Shown piece after piece: positions 7,973 to 15,952 of a stretch of 64,000 nucleotides of DNA. This stretch comes from DAHUYF01 sp035509275 (lineage in GTDB: Bacteria > Pseudomonadota > Alphaproteobacteria > ATCC43930 > CGMCC-115725). The translations under genes and the position numbers were made by a program. Positions within the stretch are counted from its first letter, which is position 1, and every line of letters begins with the position of its first letter. The notes beneath the pieces were generated by a model. The model worked only from the letters and a program-made list of their open reading frames with translations. It was not told the origin of the DNA and searched no databases. Location: contig DATJLU010000020.1 in the NCBI GenBank assembly GCA_035509275.1, forward strand, positions 9,331 to 73,330, given 5' to 3'.

Positions 7973-8244
7973 TCGCCCCGTCGCACCGCGCGGAGCGCCA
8001 GAGCGCGTACCACGAGAAATCCCAGCGCCATGGCGAGGAGCGGCATCGCGCCCAGCTTCGCCGCTGCGCCGAGCACGAGCACCGCGCCGGCCATACGGCC
8101 AGCGGTGAGCAGCGCCGGCAGCAACATTCCGCCGCCGGCGGCGTAAAGGCTTGCGGTGCGGCCAAGGGACCAGAAATAGCCGAACCCGAGACCGGTCCCG
8201 AGGAGCAGGGCGGCGACGGCGGAGGCGGCCGGATCGAGCGTCAT
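7969..8244 (-). CDS. atpR: N-ATPase AtpR-like membrane protein
   Basis: The 91-residue protein is made almost entirely of three hydrophobic segments: residues about 8-28, 38-58 and 64-85. Short charged ends are present, including RRGE at the C terminus. It sits between the AtpI-like gene and atpB, joined by four-base overlaps on both sides. In N-ATPase operons this position is occupied by atpR, a small protein proposed to help assemble or complete the c ring. The sequence itself has no catalytic motif. The call therefore depends on position, length and helix count rather than on similarity. A basic residue inside helix 2 (TAGRMAGAVLVLG) could face the ring glutamates. Confidence 0.8.
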   Translation of the reverse strand: MTLDPAASAVAALLLGTGLGFGYFWSLGRTASLYAAGGGMLLPALLTAGRMAGAVLVLGAAAKLGAMPLLAMALGFLVVRALALRAVRRGE

Positions 8245-8525
8245 TCGCGTCCAATCCTCTTCCAGGCAAGCGCGCAGCCGGCCGCCAGGCCGAGCACGAG
8301 AAGGCCCAGCGTCCAGAAGATTCCCGAGTCGAATTGGCGATCGAGCCAGCGCCCGAAGAAGATGCCGGCAAGCGTCGGCACGACGATCGTCCAGCCGAGC
8401 GCGCCGATCATCGCCAGGTTCCGTCCCAGCGAGCGCTCGCCTTCGCGGTGCCAGCGCGCCGACCGCTCCCGGCGCGTCCTTACCGCTTCGTCGAGCCGCT
8501 CGGGACGGTCGGGTCCGCGCGTCAC
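8241..8525 (-). CDS. atpQ: N-ATPase AtpQ (AtpI-like) membrane protein
   Basis: The product has 94 residues. An N-terminal third rich in Arg and Glu is followed by two hydrophobic helices, at residues about 36-57 (LAMIGALGWTIVVPTLAGIFFG) and 68-87 (IFWTLGLLVLGLAAGCALAW). The two-helix arrangement with a GRWLDRQF linker is that of AtpI-type proteins, which assist c-ring assembly or cation supply. Four-base overlaps tie it to atpC upstream and atpR downstream. Order and topology match atpQ of the N-ATPase operon. No enzymatic residues are expected or seen. Confidence 0.82.
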   Translation of the reverse strand: MTRGPDRPERLDEAVRTRRERSARWHREGERSLGRNLAMIGALGWTIVVPTLAGIFFGRWLDRQFDSGIFWTLGLLVLGLAAGCALAWKRIGRE

Positions 8526-8974
8526 GGCTGGAACTCCTCGGAGCGCCCGCCGGCATCGCCTTCGCCGAAGCCGCCATCGCGTTCCGAGCGCAGAATGCGG
8601 CAGATGCGGCGGATCGCCGCGAGATAAAGCCGTTGGGCGTCGACGCGGGCGGTTCGCTCTTCCTCGCGGCCGTGGCGGAAGGCAGCGAGCACATCGGTTT
8701 CGAGGCGATGCAGATCGTCACCGGCAATCGCTTCGCGGGTCGCGATTGCGATCGTATTGCCGCCGGTCATTTCGAGCATGCCGCCGCGCACGGCGATATG
8801 ATGTTGCGCGCCTTCGGCGTTGCGCCAGCTCACCACCGAGACGGCGAGCGCGGTGAGAAAATCGGCATGTCCCGGCAGGATGCCGAACGCCCCGGTTTCG
8901 TCCTCGGCGCGCAGATGTGCGACATCGTCGGTTTCGACGACGATCGCGAGCGGCGTGGCGACCGTGAGCCTCAT
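8522..8974 (-). CDS. atpC: N-type ATPase epsilon subunit
   Basis: The 150-residue subunit starts at the ATG overlapping the atpD stop. The longer frame to 9088 runs into atpD and is not preferred. The N-terminal beta-sandwich is recognisable from MRLTVATPLAIVVE, GAFGILPGHADFLTALAVSVV and the VRGGMLEM strand, which are characteristic of F-type epsilon. Residues about 95-150 form the helical tail (ALAAFR..., then AIRRICRIL). Epsilon sits at the foot of the central stalk and can inhibit ATP hydrolysis. The glycine-rich last 20 residues look disordered. The gene lies directly after beta, as in N-ATPase operons and unlike the housekeeping arrangement, where beta-epsilon comes at the end. Confidence 0.9.
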   Translation of the reverse strand: MRLTVATPLAIVVETDDVAHLRAEDETGAFGILPGHADFLTALAVSVVSWRNAEGAQHHIAVRGGMLEMTGGNTIAIATREAIAGDDLHRLETDVLAAFRHGREEERTARVDAQRLYLAAIRRICRILRSERDGGFGEGDAGGRSEEFQP

Positions 8975-10410
8975 GACGCGGCCTTCGCCGCCGCGGCTTC
9001 CTTGGCGCGCGCCTCGGCGAAATCCCCCACCATGTAGAGCGAGCTTTCGGCCCAGTCGTCGCTCTCGCCATCGAGGATGGCGCGGCACCCGGCGAGCGTC
9101 GCCGCAAGCTCGACCGAACGCCCGGACTTGCCGGTGAACGCTTCAGTGACCAGGAAAGGCTGAGTGAGGAAGCGCATGAGGCGCCGCGCCCGCTTCACCG
9201 CGGTGCGATCGCCCGTGCTCAGCTCCTCGATGCCGAGAAGCGCGATGATCTCCTGCAGCTCGCGATAGTGCGCGATGGTCTTGCGGACATCCTGCGCCGT
9301 GCGGTAATGCGCCTCGCCGACCAGCCGCGGATCGAGCAGGTTCGAGGTCGAGCCGAGCGGATCGACCGCCGGGTACATGCCCTCGCTCGCCATGTCGCGC
9401 GACAGCACGATCGAGGAATCGAGATGGCTGAAGATCTCGGCCACGGCCGGATCGGTAAAATCGTCGGCGGGGACGTAGACCGCCTGGATCGAGGTGATCG
9501 CCGCGCCCGCGACCGAAGCGATGCGCTCCTCGAGCTCGGCGATCTCGCTGGCCAATGTCGGCTGGTAGCCGACGCGCGAGGGCAACCGGCCGAGCAGGCC
9601 CGACACCTCGCCGCCCGCTTGCACCAGGCGATAGACATTGTCGATCAGCAGCAGAACATTCTCATGGAGCGAGTCGCGGAAATGCTCGGCGATGGCGAGC
9701 GCCGTCAGCCCCGCCCGCCAGCGCGCGCCGGGCGGCTCGTTCATCTGGCCGAAGATCAGCGCGGTCCGCTGCATCACGCCGGAACGCTTCAACTCGAGCA
9801 GCAGCTCATGGCCTTCGCGCGAGCGCTCGCCGATGCCGGCGAAGACCGAGATCCCGGCATGGCGCTCGACCGTGGTGCGGATCAATTCCATGATCAGCAC
9901 GGTCTTGCCGACACCGGCGCCGCCGAACATCGCCGCTTTGCCGCCTTTGACGAGGGGCGCCAGCAGGTCGATCACCTTGATGCCGGTGCGGAACATCTCG
10001 ATCGTGCCGGCTTGGCCGGCGATTCTGGGCGCGAGCGCGTGGATCGGCCGGCGCTCGATGTCGGCGGGCAAGTCGGGGCCGCGATCGGCGGGCTCGCCGA
10101 GCGCGTTGAGCAGACGCCCGAGAACCGCCTCGCCGACCGGGGCGCGGAGCGGCGCGCCTGTCGCGGAAACCGGCGCGCCGCGCCTCAGCCCCGTCGTGGT
10201 GCCAAGCGCGACCGCGCGCGCCAGGCTGGGCCCGAGGTGCAGTTCGACCTCGGCGACGAGGCGGCGCCCCCGATCCATCTCGATGACGAGCGCCTCGTCG
10301 ATCGCTGGAAGCAAGCCCGCAGGGAAGCGGACGTCGACGACCGAGCCGTGGACGGCGACAACCCGTCCTGATAAGGCCGCTGCGCCAAGCTCTGTCCCGA
10401 CCTTGTCCAC
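8971..10410 (-). CDS. atpD: N-type ATPase beta subunit
   Basis: The catalytic subunit of the rotary ATPase is the first gene of the operon. I place the start at a GTG (10410) preceded by GAGGGGAA, giving 479 residues. A TTG at 10470 would add 20 residues. The Walker A motif is GGAGVGKT, the catalytic glutamate lies in AGIGERSREGHEL, and the Walker B stretch is NVLLLIDNVYRL. The adenine-binding region (LGSTSNLLDPRLVGEAHY) is present. IEELSTGDR replaces the DELSEED lever motif. Beta-first order followed by C, Q, R, B, E, F, A, G is the signature of N-ATPases. The Lys/Ala-rich tail (ARAKEAAAAKAAS) is unusual. Confidence 0.94.
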   Translation of the reverse strand: MDKVGTELGAAALSGRVVAVHGSVVDVRFPAGLLPAIDEALVIEMDRGRRLVAEVELHLGPSLARAVALGTTTGLRRGAPVSATGAPLRAPVGEAVLGRLLNALGEPADRGPDLPADIERRPIHALAPRIAGQAGTIEMFRTGIKVIDLLAPLVKGGKAAMFGGAGVGKTVLIMELIRTTVERHAGISVFAGIGERSREGHELLLELKRSGVMQRTALIFGQMNEPPGARWRAGLTALAIAEHFRDSLHENVLLLIDNVYRLVQAGGEVSGLLGRLPSRVGYQPTLASEIAELEERIASVAGAAITSIQAVYVPADDFTDPAVAEIFSHLDSSIVLSRDMASEGMYPAVDPLGSTSNLLDPRLVGEAHYRTAQDVRKTIAHYRELQEIIALLGIEELSTGDRTAVKRARRLMRFLTQPFLVTEAFTGKSGRSVELAATLAGCRAILDGESDDWAESSLYMVGDFAEARAKEAAAAKAAS

Positions 10411-10625
10411 GATGAGGCTTCCCCTCGAACGCGCGATCGTCTCTCCGACGGCAAGCGCCGGATGTGGCAACGCTACTGCTGCCGGCCGGGCACGGCGTTG
10501 ATCTGCCTCAAACTTCGGCGCGGGCGGTCAGGGCGCGACGATGCCTGGCATTCGACGAAAAGACCGATCATTCACCCGGCGAATTTTCACAACCTCTTCA
10601 CCACTTCGGCCGAGCATGCCGGCGC

Positions 10626-11138
10626 ATGAGCCAGTCTTCGCATAACGTGAAAGCGGCGCTCGCCGATTGCATCGAGACGCCCTGTCTGCGCCAGCTCTAC
10701 GTCTACTGGGAGCAGCGGCGCGGCGAGCGCAGCTTCCCGGCGCGGCGCGACCTCGATCCGCTCGATTTCCGCTCGGCGCTGGGCCACATCGCCCTCATCG
10801 ACGTGGTCTACGATCCGCTGCGCTTTCGCTTTCGTCTGCATGGCACCGACCTCGTCCGGCGCGCCGGTTACGACATGACCGGCAAGATGGTCGAAGAGCT
10901 GCCCAATTCGACCAACCGCGCGACGCTGATCGAGCGCTGCCGCGCGCTGGTTGAGACACGCCAGCCAATGCGGATTGCCGACAAGCGCCCGCTCGGCACG
11001 CGCCTCTATGGCTATGAGGCGGTCTGGCTGCCGCTCGGCGAGAACGGCCTCACCGTCACCATGCTGATGGGTGGCCTCGTCTACCGCGACTCGCGCGCCG
11101 CGGAGCCGTTCAACACGCAACCGGGAACCGCGGCCTAA
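10626..11138 (+). CDS. PAS domain protein (PAS_5-like)
   Basis: A 170-residue protein is divergently transcribed from the ATPase operon. The pattern ETPCLRQLYVYWEQRRG, then PARRDLDPLDFRSALGHIALIDVVYDPLRFRFRLHGTDL, is the common alphaproteobacterial PAS_5 type. In these proteins a single PAS fold makes up nearly the whole protein, with no attached kinase or diguanylate cyclase. Family members are thought to be sensors or adaptors, and a ligand is not known. The start was chosen at the ATG giving the family-like N terminus MSQSSHNVKAAL. An upstream in-frame start at 10464 would cross the promoter region of atpD. Linkage to the ATPase may be accidental. Confidence 0.8.
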   Translation: MSQSSHNVKAALADCIETPCLRQLYVYWEQRRGERSFPARRDLDPLDFRSALGHIALIDVVYDPLRFRFRLHGTDLVRRAGYDMTGKMVEELPNSTNRATLIERCRALVETRQPMRIADKRPLGTRLYGYEAVWLPLGENGLTVTMLMGGLVYRDSRAAEPFNTQPGTAA

Positions 11139-11444
11139 GCCGCGCTGGCTGCGCTTTTTCGGAACATTCAGTGAACAATCGCGGCGCGTAGAACCGCCGC
11201 AGGGGATGATGGCGGCGCTTGTGGCCTAAATAGAGACACCGTGGCACTCTCGGCCATGCGCTGCACCCTTTGCGATCGGGCGCGCGATGCCCGAGAGCGA
11301 TGCCAGCCGTTGCGCCGCGGCGAGCGGCGTGCCAAGGACAATGGGTGGCATGACGGGCGCGCCCGACCGCGCGGCGATCGGTGCATTCCGATGAGACCGG
11401 TGCGGCGGAGGGAAACGGAGCAGTCGTGTTGCAAGTAAATCGCC
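11139..11444. other. Intergenic region before the RND efflux operon, 306 bases
   Basis: The segment lies between the PAS gene and the RND adaptor gene on the same strand. Short frames of about 65 codons here have no ribosome-binding site or recognisable product. Arms CTCTCGG and CCGAGAG about 40 bases apart, near 11247 and 11294, could pair weakly. I found no convincing promoter hexamers or terminator. It presumably holds the efflux promoter, but no regulator gene is adjacent. Confidence 0.45.
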
Positions 11445-12812
11445 ATGGATGATCGGCCGAGTACTCTGAGAGCGCCGCAACCGCGGACCGCGCCGCCGGC
11501 GGCGCGGCGCGCGCTGTGGCGACGCGCGCTCTGGCCGCTGGTCGGGGTGCTGGTGCTGGCGGCGCTCGCCTGGGTCGTGCTGCGGCCCCATCCGCAGCCC
11601 ACACGCACCGGCCGCTTCGCGCTGTCCGGTGCCATGCCGGTGGTTACGGCGACCGCCAAAAAGGGTGACATGCCGGTAACGCTCAACGCACTCGGTACGG
11701 TGACGCCGCTGGCGACCGTGACGGTGCAGACGCAGGTCGCCGGCCAGCTCGTGCAAGTCGCCTTCAAGGAGGGCCAGGAGGTCAACAAGGGCGACCTCCT
11801 CGCCCAGATCGATCCGCGCCTCTATCAGGCGGCGCTGGATCAGGCCCAGGGAACGCTGCAGCGCGACGAGGGCATCCTGGCCGAGGCGAAGATGGATCTC
11901 GCGCGCTATCAGAAGCTCGCACAGCAGAACTCGATCGCCCGCCAGCAGGCCGAGGACCAAGTCTACGTCGTGCAACAGGGCGAGGGCACGGTGAACCTCG
12001 ACAAGGCGGCGGTCGACACCGCCAAGGTCAATCTCGGCTACACCCGCATCACCTCGCCGTTGACCGGCCGCGTCGGCCTGCGCCTGGTCGATCCCGGCAA
12101 CTACGTTCAGGTCGGAAATGCCACCGCGAGCGCGACCGCCAGCAGCATCGGCACCGCCACCGGCATCGCGGTGATCACGCAGATGAAGCCGATGTCCGTG
12201 ATCTTCTCGCTGCCGGAGGACAACCTGCCGGCGGTACTGAAGCGCGTCGGCGCCGACGCCAAGCTGCAGGTGACGGCCTTCGACCGCAGCGGCCAGACCA
12301 AGCTCGCCACCGGTGTGCTGGAAACCCTCGACAACCAGATCGACCCGACCACGGGCATGCTCAGATACCGCGCCATTTTCGACAACACTGACGAGATGCT
12401 GTACCCGAACCAGTTCGTGAACGTGCAACTGCTGCTCGATACCATGACCGGCGCAACCGTGATCCCGACCGCCGCGATCCAGCGCGGAGCGCCCGGAACC
12501 TACGTCTACGTGGTGAAGCCGGACGAGACCGTCACCGTGCAGAAAGTCACGCTGGGGCCCGGCGACGGTCAGGACGTCGCCGTCACGGCAGGGCTGGCGC
12601 CCGGAGCGGAAGTGGTGGTCGACGGCGCCGATAAGCTGCGCGAAGGCGCCAAGGTGAGGACCGTGAAGGCGACAGCACCGTCCGGTACGGCGCCGGCCGC
12701 GGCACCAGGGCAGTCCCCGTCATCGCCGGCGACCGATCCGCCGCAGGGCCAACAGAACCCGCAGAACGAGGCGGCGGCCAAACAGAAGCACCACCACCGG
12801 AGCGAGCAGTGA
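11445..12812 (+). CDS. RND efflux periplasmic adaptor (MdtA/MuxA type)
   Basis: The 455-residue membrane-fusion protein links an inner-membrane RND pump to an outer-membrane channel. Residues about 22-40 form the N-terminal membrane anchor (LWPLVGVLVLAALAWVVL). The barrel-sandwich/lipoyl half motif (VQTQVAGQLVQVAFKEGQEVNKGDLLAQIDPR) starts near residue 86. A helical hairpin (ALDQAQGTLQRDEGILAEAK...) follows at about 125-185. The second lipoyl half (LGYTRITSPLTGRVGLRLVDPGNYV) and beta-barrel domains come after. The last 60 residues are Pro/Ala/Gln-rich and end in KQKHHHRSEQ, a likely flexible periplasmic tail. It is followed by two permease genes, the MdtABC arrangement. Confidence 0.92.
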   Translation: MDDRPSTLRAPQPRTAPPAARRALWRRALWPLVGVLVLAALAWVVLRPHPQPTRTGRFALSGAMPVVTATAKKGDMPVTLNALGTVTPLATVTVQTQVAGQLVQVAFKEGQEVNKGDLLAQIDPRLYQAALDQAQGTLQRDEGILAEAKMDLARYQKLAQQNSIARQQAEDQVYVVQQGEGTVNLDKAAVDTAKVNLGYTRITSPLTGRVGLRLVDPGNYVQVGNATASATASSIGTATGIAVITQMKPMSVIFSLPEDNLPAVLKRVGADAKLQVTAFDRSGQTKLATGVLETLDNQIDPTTGMLRYRAIFDNTDEMLYPNQFVNVQLLLDTMTGATVIPTAAIQRGAPGTYVYVVKPDETVTVQKVTLGPGDGQDVAVTAGLAPGAEVVVDGADKLREGAKVRTVKATAPSGTAPAAAPGQSPSSPATDPPQGQQNPQNEAAAKQKHHHRSEQ

Positions 12813-12856
12813 GCCCACCGGCGGAAGCCGTGATCCCGTCCGGGTACTAGCAGAGC

Positions 12857-15800
12857 ATGAGCCCGTCGCGTCCCTTCATCCTGCGTCCGGTCGCTACCTC
12901 GCTGCTGATGGCGGCGATCATGCTGGTCGGCATCGTCGGCTACCATTTTCTGCCGCTCTCGGCGCTGCCCGAGGTCGATTATCCCACCATCCAGGTCCAG
13001 ACCTTCTACCCCGGCGCCAGCCCCGACGTCATGACCTCCTCGGTGACGGCGCCGCTCGAGGTGCAGCTCGGGCAGATGCCGGGGCTCAACCAGATGTATT
13101 CACAGAGCTCGGCCGGCGCCTCGGTGATCACGCTGCAGTTCAGCCTCGATCTCAGCCTCGACGTCGCCGAGCAGGAGGTGCAGGCAGCGATCAACGCCGC
13201 CGGAAACCTGCTGCCCTCGGACCTGCCGGCGCCGCCGATCTATGCCAAGGTCAACCCCGCCGATGCGCCAATCCTGACCCTGGCGGTGACCTCGAAGACC
13301 ATTCCGCTGCCGGAGCTTCAGGACCTCGCCGACACGCGCCTTGGGCAGAAAATCTCGCAGCTTCCCGGCGTCGGCCTCGTCAGCGTCAATGCCGGGCAGC
13401 GGCCCGCCGTGCGCATCCAGGCCGACACGCGCAAGCTCGCCGCCTACGGCCTCAACATCGACGACCTTCGCACCACGCTCGGTAACGCCAACGTCAATAC
13501 GCCCAAGGGCAATTTCGACGGGCCGATGCGCTCTTATACGATCAACGCCAACGACCAGATCCAGAGCGCCGACCAGTACAAGAACCTCGTCATCGCCTAT
13601 CGCAACGGCGCGCCGGTAATGCTTTCGGATGTGGCGCGGGTGGTGAGCGGCCCCGAGAACACCAAGATCGGCTCGTGGATGAACCTCGAGCCGGCGATCA
13701 TCGTCAATGTGCAGCGCCAGCCCGGCGCCAACGTCATCCAGGTCGTGGACCGTATCCAGGCGTTGCTGCCCGAGCTCAAGGATTCGCTGCCGACGGCAAG
13801 CGACGTGACGGTGCTGACGGACCGGACGGTCACGATCCGCGCCTCGGTACAGGACGTCGAGTTCGAGCTGGGGCTCGCCGTCGTGCTCGTCGTCCTGGTG
13901 ATCTTCCTTTTCCTGCGCAATGTCCCGGCGACGATCGTCCCGAGCCTCTCGGTGCCCTTGTCGATCGTCGGCACCTTCGCCGCGATGTACATGCTGGGCT
14001 TCAGCCTCAACAACTTGTCGTTGATGGCGCTCACCATCGCCACCGGCTTCGTCGTCGACGACGCGATCGTCATGATCGAGAACATCTCGCGCTACGTCGA
14101 AGAGGGCCATTCGCGGCTCGAAGCGGCGCTGCTCGGCGCCGAGCAGATCGGCTTCACCATCATCTCGCTCACCGTGTCGCTGATCGCGGTTCTCATCCCT
14201 CTGCTCTTCATGGGCGACGTCGTCGGCCGGCTGTTCCGCGAATTCGCGGTGACGCTCGCCGTAACGATCCTGATCTCGGCGGTGGTGTCGCTGACCCTGG
14301 TGCCGATGCTGTGCGCCAAGCTCTTGCGCCATCCGTCGCAGGAAAGCGTCTTCTTCCGCCGCTCGCAGGAATGGTTCGACGCCACCATCGAACGCTACGG
14401 CCGCATGCTGACCTGGGTGCTCGACCACCAGCCGCTGGTGCTGCTCGTCGCCATCGGTACCCTGGCGCTCACCATCTTCCTCTATGTCGTGGTACCGAAG
14501 GGCTTCTTCCCGGTACAGGATACGGGGCTCATCGCCGGCATCACCGAAGCCGATCAGTCCGTATCCTATGACGCCATGGCGGAGCGCCAGCAGGCGCTTG
14601 CCGCAGCCATCCTCAAGGACCCGGACGTCCAGAGCCTCTCCTCGATCATCGGCGTCGACGGCACGAATGCCACGCTCAACAGCGGCCGCTTCCTTATCAA
14701 CCTGAAGCCGCTCGGGCAGCGCAAGGCGAGCGCCAGCGACATCATCCGCCGGCTGAAGCAGGAGACGGCGGAGATCGCCGGCATCGCGCTTTACATGCAG
14801 CCGGTCCAGGACCTCACCATCGACACCACGGTGAGCCGCACGCAATACCAGTTCGTGCTCGAGGACGCGAACCCGACCGAGCTTGCCACCTGGGTCCCGA
14901 AGCTGACGGACAAGCTGCAGCAGCTTCCCGAGCTCGAAGAGGTCGCGAACAACGTCGAGGCGCACGGGCTTGCCGCCGACATCGTCATCGATCGCGACAC
15001 CGCCGCGCGCTTCGGCATCACGCCTGCCACCGTCGACAACGCGCTCTATGACGCCTTCGCGCAGCGCATCGTCTCCACGATCTTCACCCAGTCGAACCAA
15101 TATCGCGTGATCCTCGAAGCGAGCGCCGCGGAGCAGCGCACGCTCGACACCTTCAACGCGATCTACCTGCCCTCCTCCCTCTCCCCGACCGGACAGGTCC
15201 GGCTCTCTGCCATCGCGCATCTCGAGCTGCGGGACGCGCCGCTCGAGATCGACCATCTCGGCCAATTCCCTTCGGCGACGATCTCGTTCAACCTGGCGCC
15301 CAACGCGTCTTTGGGCGAAGCCGTCGACGCCATCAAGGCGACCGAGAAAGCGATGGGCCTGCCGCAGAGCCTCTTCTCCACCTTCGAGGGTGCGGCGCTT
15401 GCCTTCCAGGCCTCGCTCAAAAACGAGCTGCTGCTGATCCTGGCGGCGATCATTGCCGTCTACATCGTGCTCGGCGTGCTCTATGAGAGCTACATCCACC
15501 CGATCACCATCCTCTCGACCTTGCCGTCCGCCGGCATCGGCGCGCTGCTGGCGCTGCTCATCGACGGCAGCGATCTCGGCGTCATCGGCATTATCGGCAT
15601 CGTGCTGCTGATCGGCATCGTCAAGAAGAACGCCATCATGATGATCGATTTCGCGCTCGAGGCCGAGCGCGAGCACGGCAAATCGCCGCGCGAGGCGATC
15701 TACCAGGCGTCGCTGCTGCGCTTCCGGCCGATCCTGATGACGACGCTCGCCGCGCTCTTCGGCGCGCTGCCGCTGATGCTCGGCACCGGGACCGGTTCCG

Positions 15801-15952
15801 AGCTGCGCCATCCCCTCGGCGTCACCATCGTCGGCGGCCTCATCGTGAGCCAGATGCTGACGCTCTTCACCACGCCGGTGATCTATCTTGCCTTCGACCG
15901 CCTCGCGCGGCGCTTCCGCGGGCCGCAACCGGTCGAGAGTCCGGCCGAATGA
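12857..15952 (+). CDS. RND efflux permease, MdtB/MuxB type
   Basis: The 1031-residue inner-membrane drug/proton antiporter has the full HAE1 layout: one N-terminal helix, a large periplasmic domain, six helices, a second periplasmic domain and six helices. The proton-relay pair lies in GFVVDDAIVMIENI (about residue 400), and the partner lysine lies in LLIGIVKKNAIMMIDF (about residue 920). Periplasmic strands such as YPTIQVQTFYPGASPDV match the porter domain. The gene starts 44 bases after the adaptor and overlaps the second permease by four bases. In E. coli the MdtB and MdtC proteins form a mixed trimer, and the same is likely here. Substrates cannot be inferred. Confidence 0.93.
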   Translation: MSPSRPFILRPVATSLLMAAIMLVGIVGYHFLPLSALPEVDYPTIQVQTFYPGASPDVMTSSVTAPLEVQLGQMPGLNQMYSQSSAGASVITLQFSLDLSLDVAEQEVQAAINAAGNLLPSDLPAPPIYAKVNPADAPILTLAVTSKTIPLPELQDLADTRLGQKISQLPGVGLVSVNAGQRPAVRIQADTRKLAAYGLNIDDLRTTLGNANVNTPKGNFDGPMRSYTINANDQIQSADQYKNLVIAYRNGAPVMLSDVARVVSGPENTKIGSWMNLEPAIIVNVQRQPGANVIQVVDRIQALLPELKDSLPTASDVTVLTDRTVTIRASVQDVEFELGLAVVLVVLVIFLFLRNVPATIVPSLSVPLSIVGTFAAMYMLGFSLNNLSLMALTIATGFVVDDAIVMIENISRYVEEGHSRLEAALLGAEQIGFTIISLTVSLIAVLIPLLFMGDVVGRLFREFAVTLAVTILISAVVSLTLVPMLCAKLLRHPSQESVFFRRSQEWFDATIERYGRMLTWVLDHQPLVLLVAIGTLALTIFLYVVVPKGFFPVQDTGLIAGITEADQSVSYDAMAERQQALAAAILKDPDVQSLSSIIGVDGTNATLNSGRFLINLKPLGQRKASASDIIRRLKQETAEIAGIALYMQPVQDLTIDTTVSRTQYQFVLEDANPTELATWVPKLTDKLQQLPELEEVANNVEAHGLAADIVIDRDTAARFGITPATVDNALYDAFAQRIVSTIFTQSNQYRVILEASAAEQRTLDTFNAIYLPSSLSPTGQVRLSAIAHLELRDAPLEIDHLGQFPSATISFNLAPNASLGEAVDAIKATEKAMGLPQSLFSTFEGAALAFQASLKNELLLILAAIIAVYIVLGVLYESYIHPITILSTLPSAGIGALLALLIDGSDLGVIGIIGIVLLIGIVKKNAIMMIDFALEAEREHGKSPREAIYQASLLRFRPILMTTLAALFGALPLMLGTGTGSELRHPLGVTIVGGLIVSQMLTLFTTPVIYLAFDRLARRFRGPQPVESPAE

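Noticed and set aside
3515..10410. Idea that the cytochrome c gene belongs to the ATPase operon
   Set aside because: It is on the opposite strand and only converges with atpG. Functional linkage is not supported.
13100..15928. Open frame of 942 codons on the minus strand
   Set aside because: It is a shadow of the first RND permease on the other strand, with low-complexity Arg/Asp/His composition and no ribosome-binding site.
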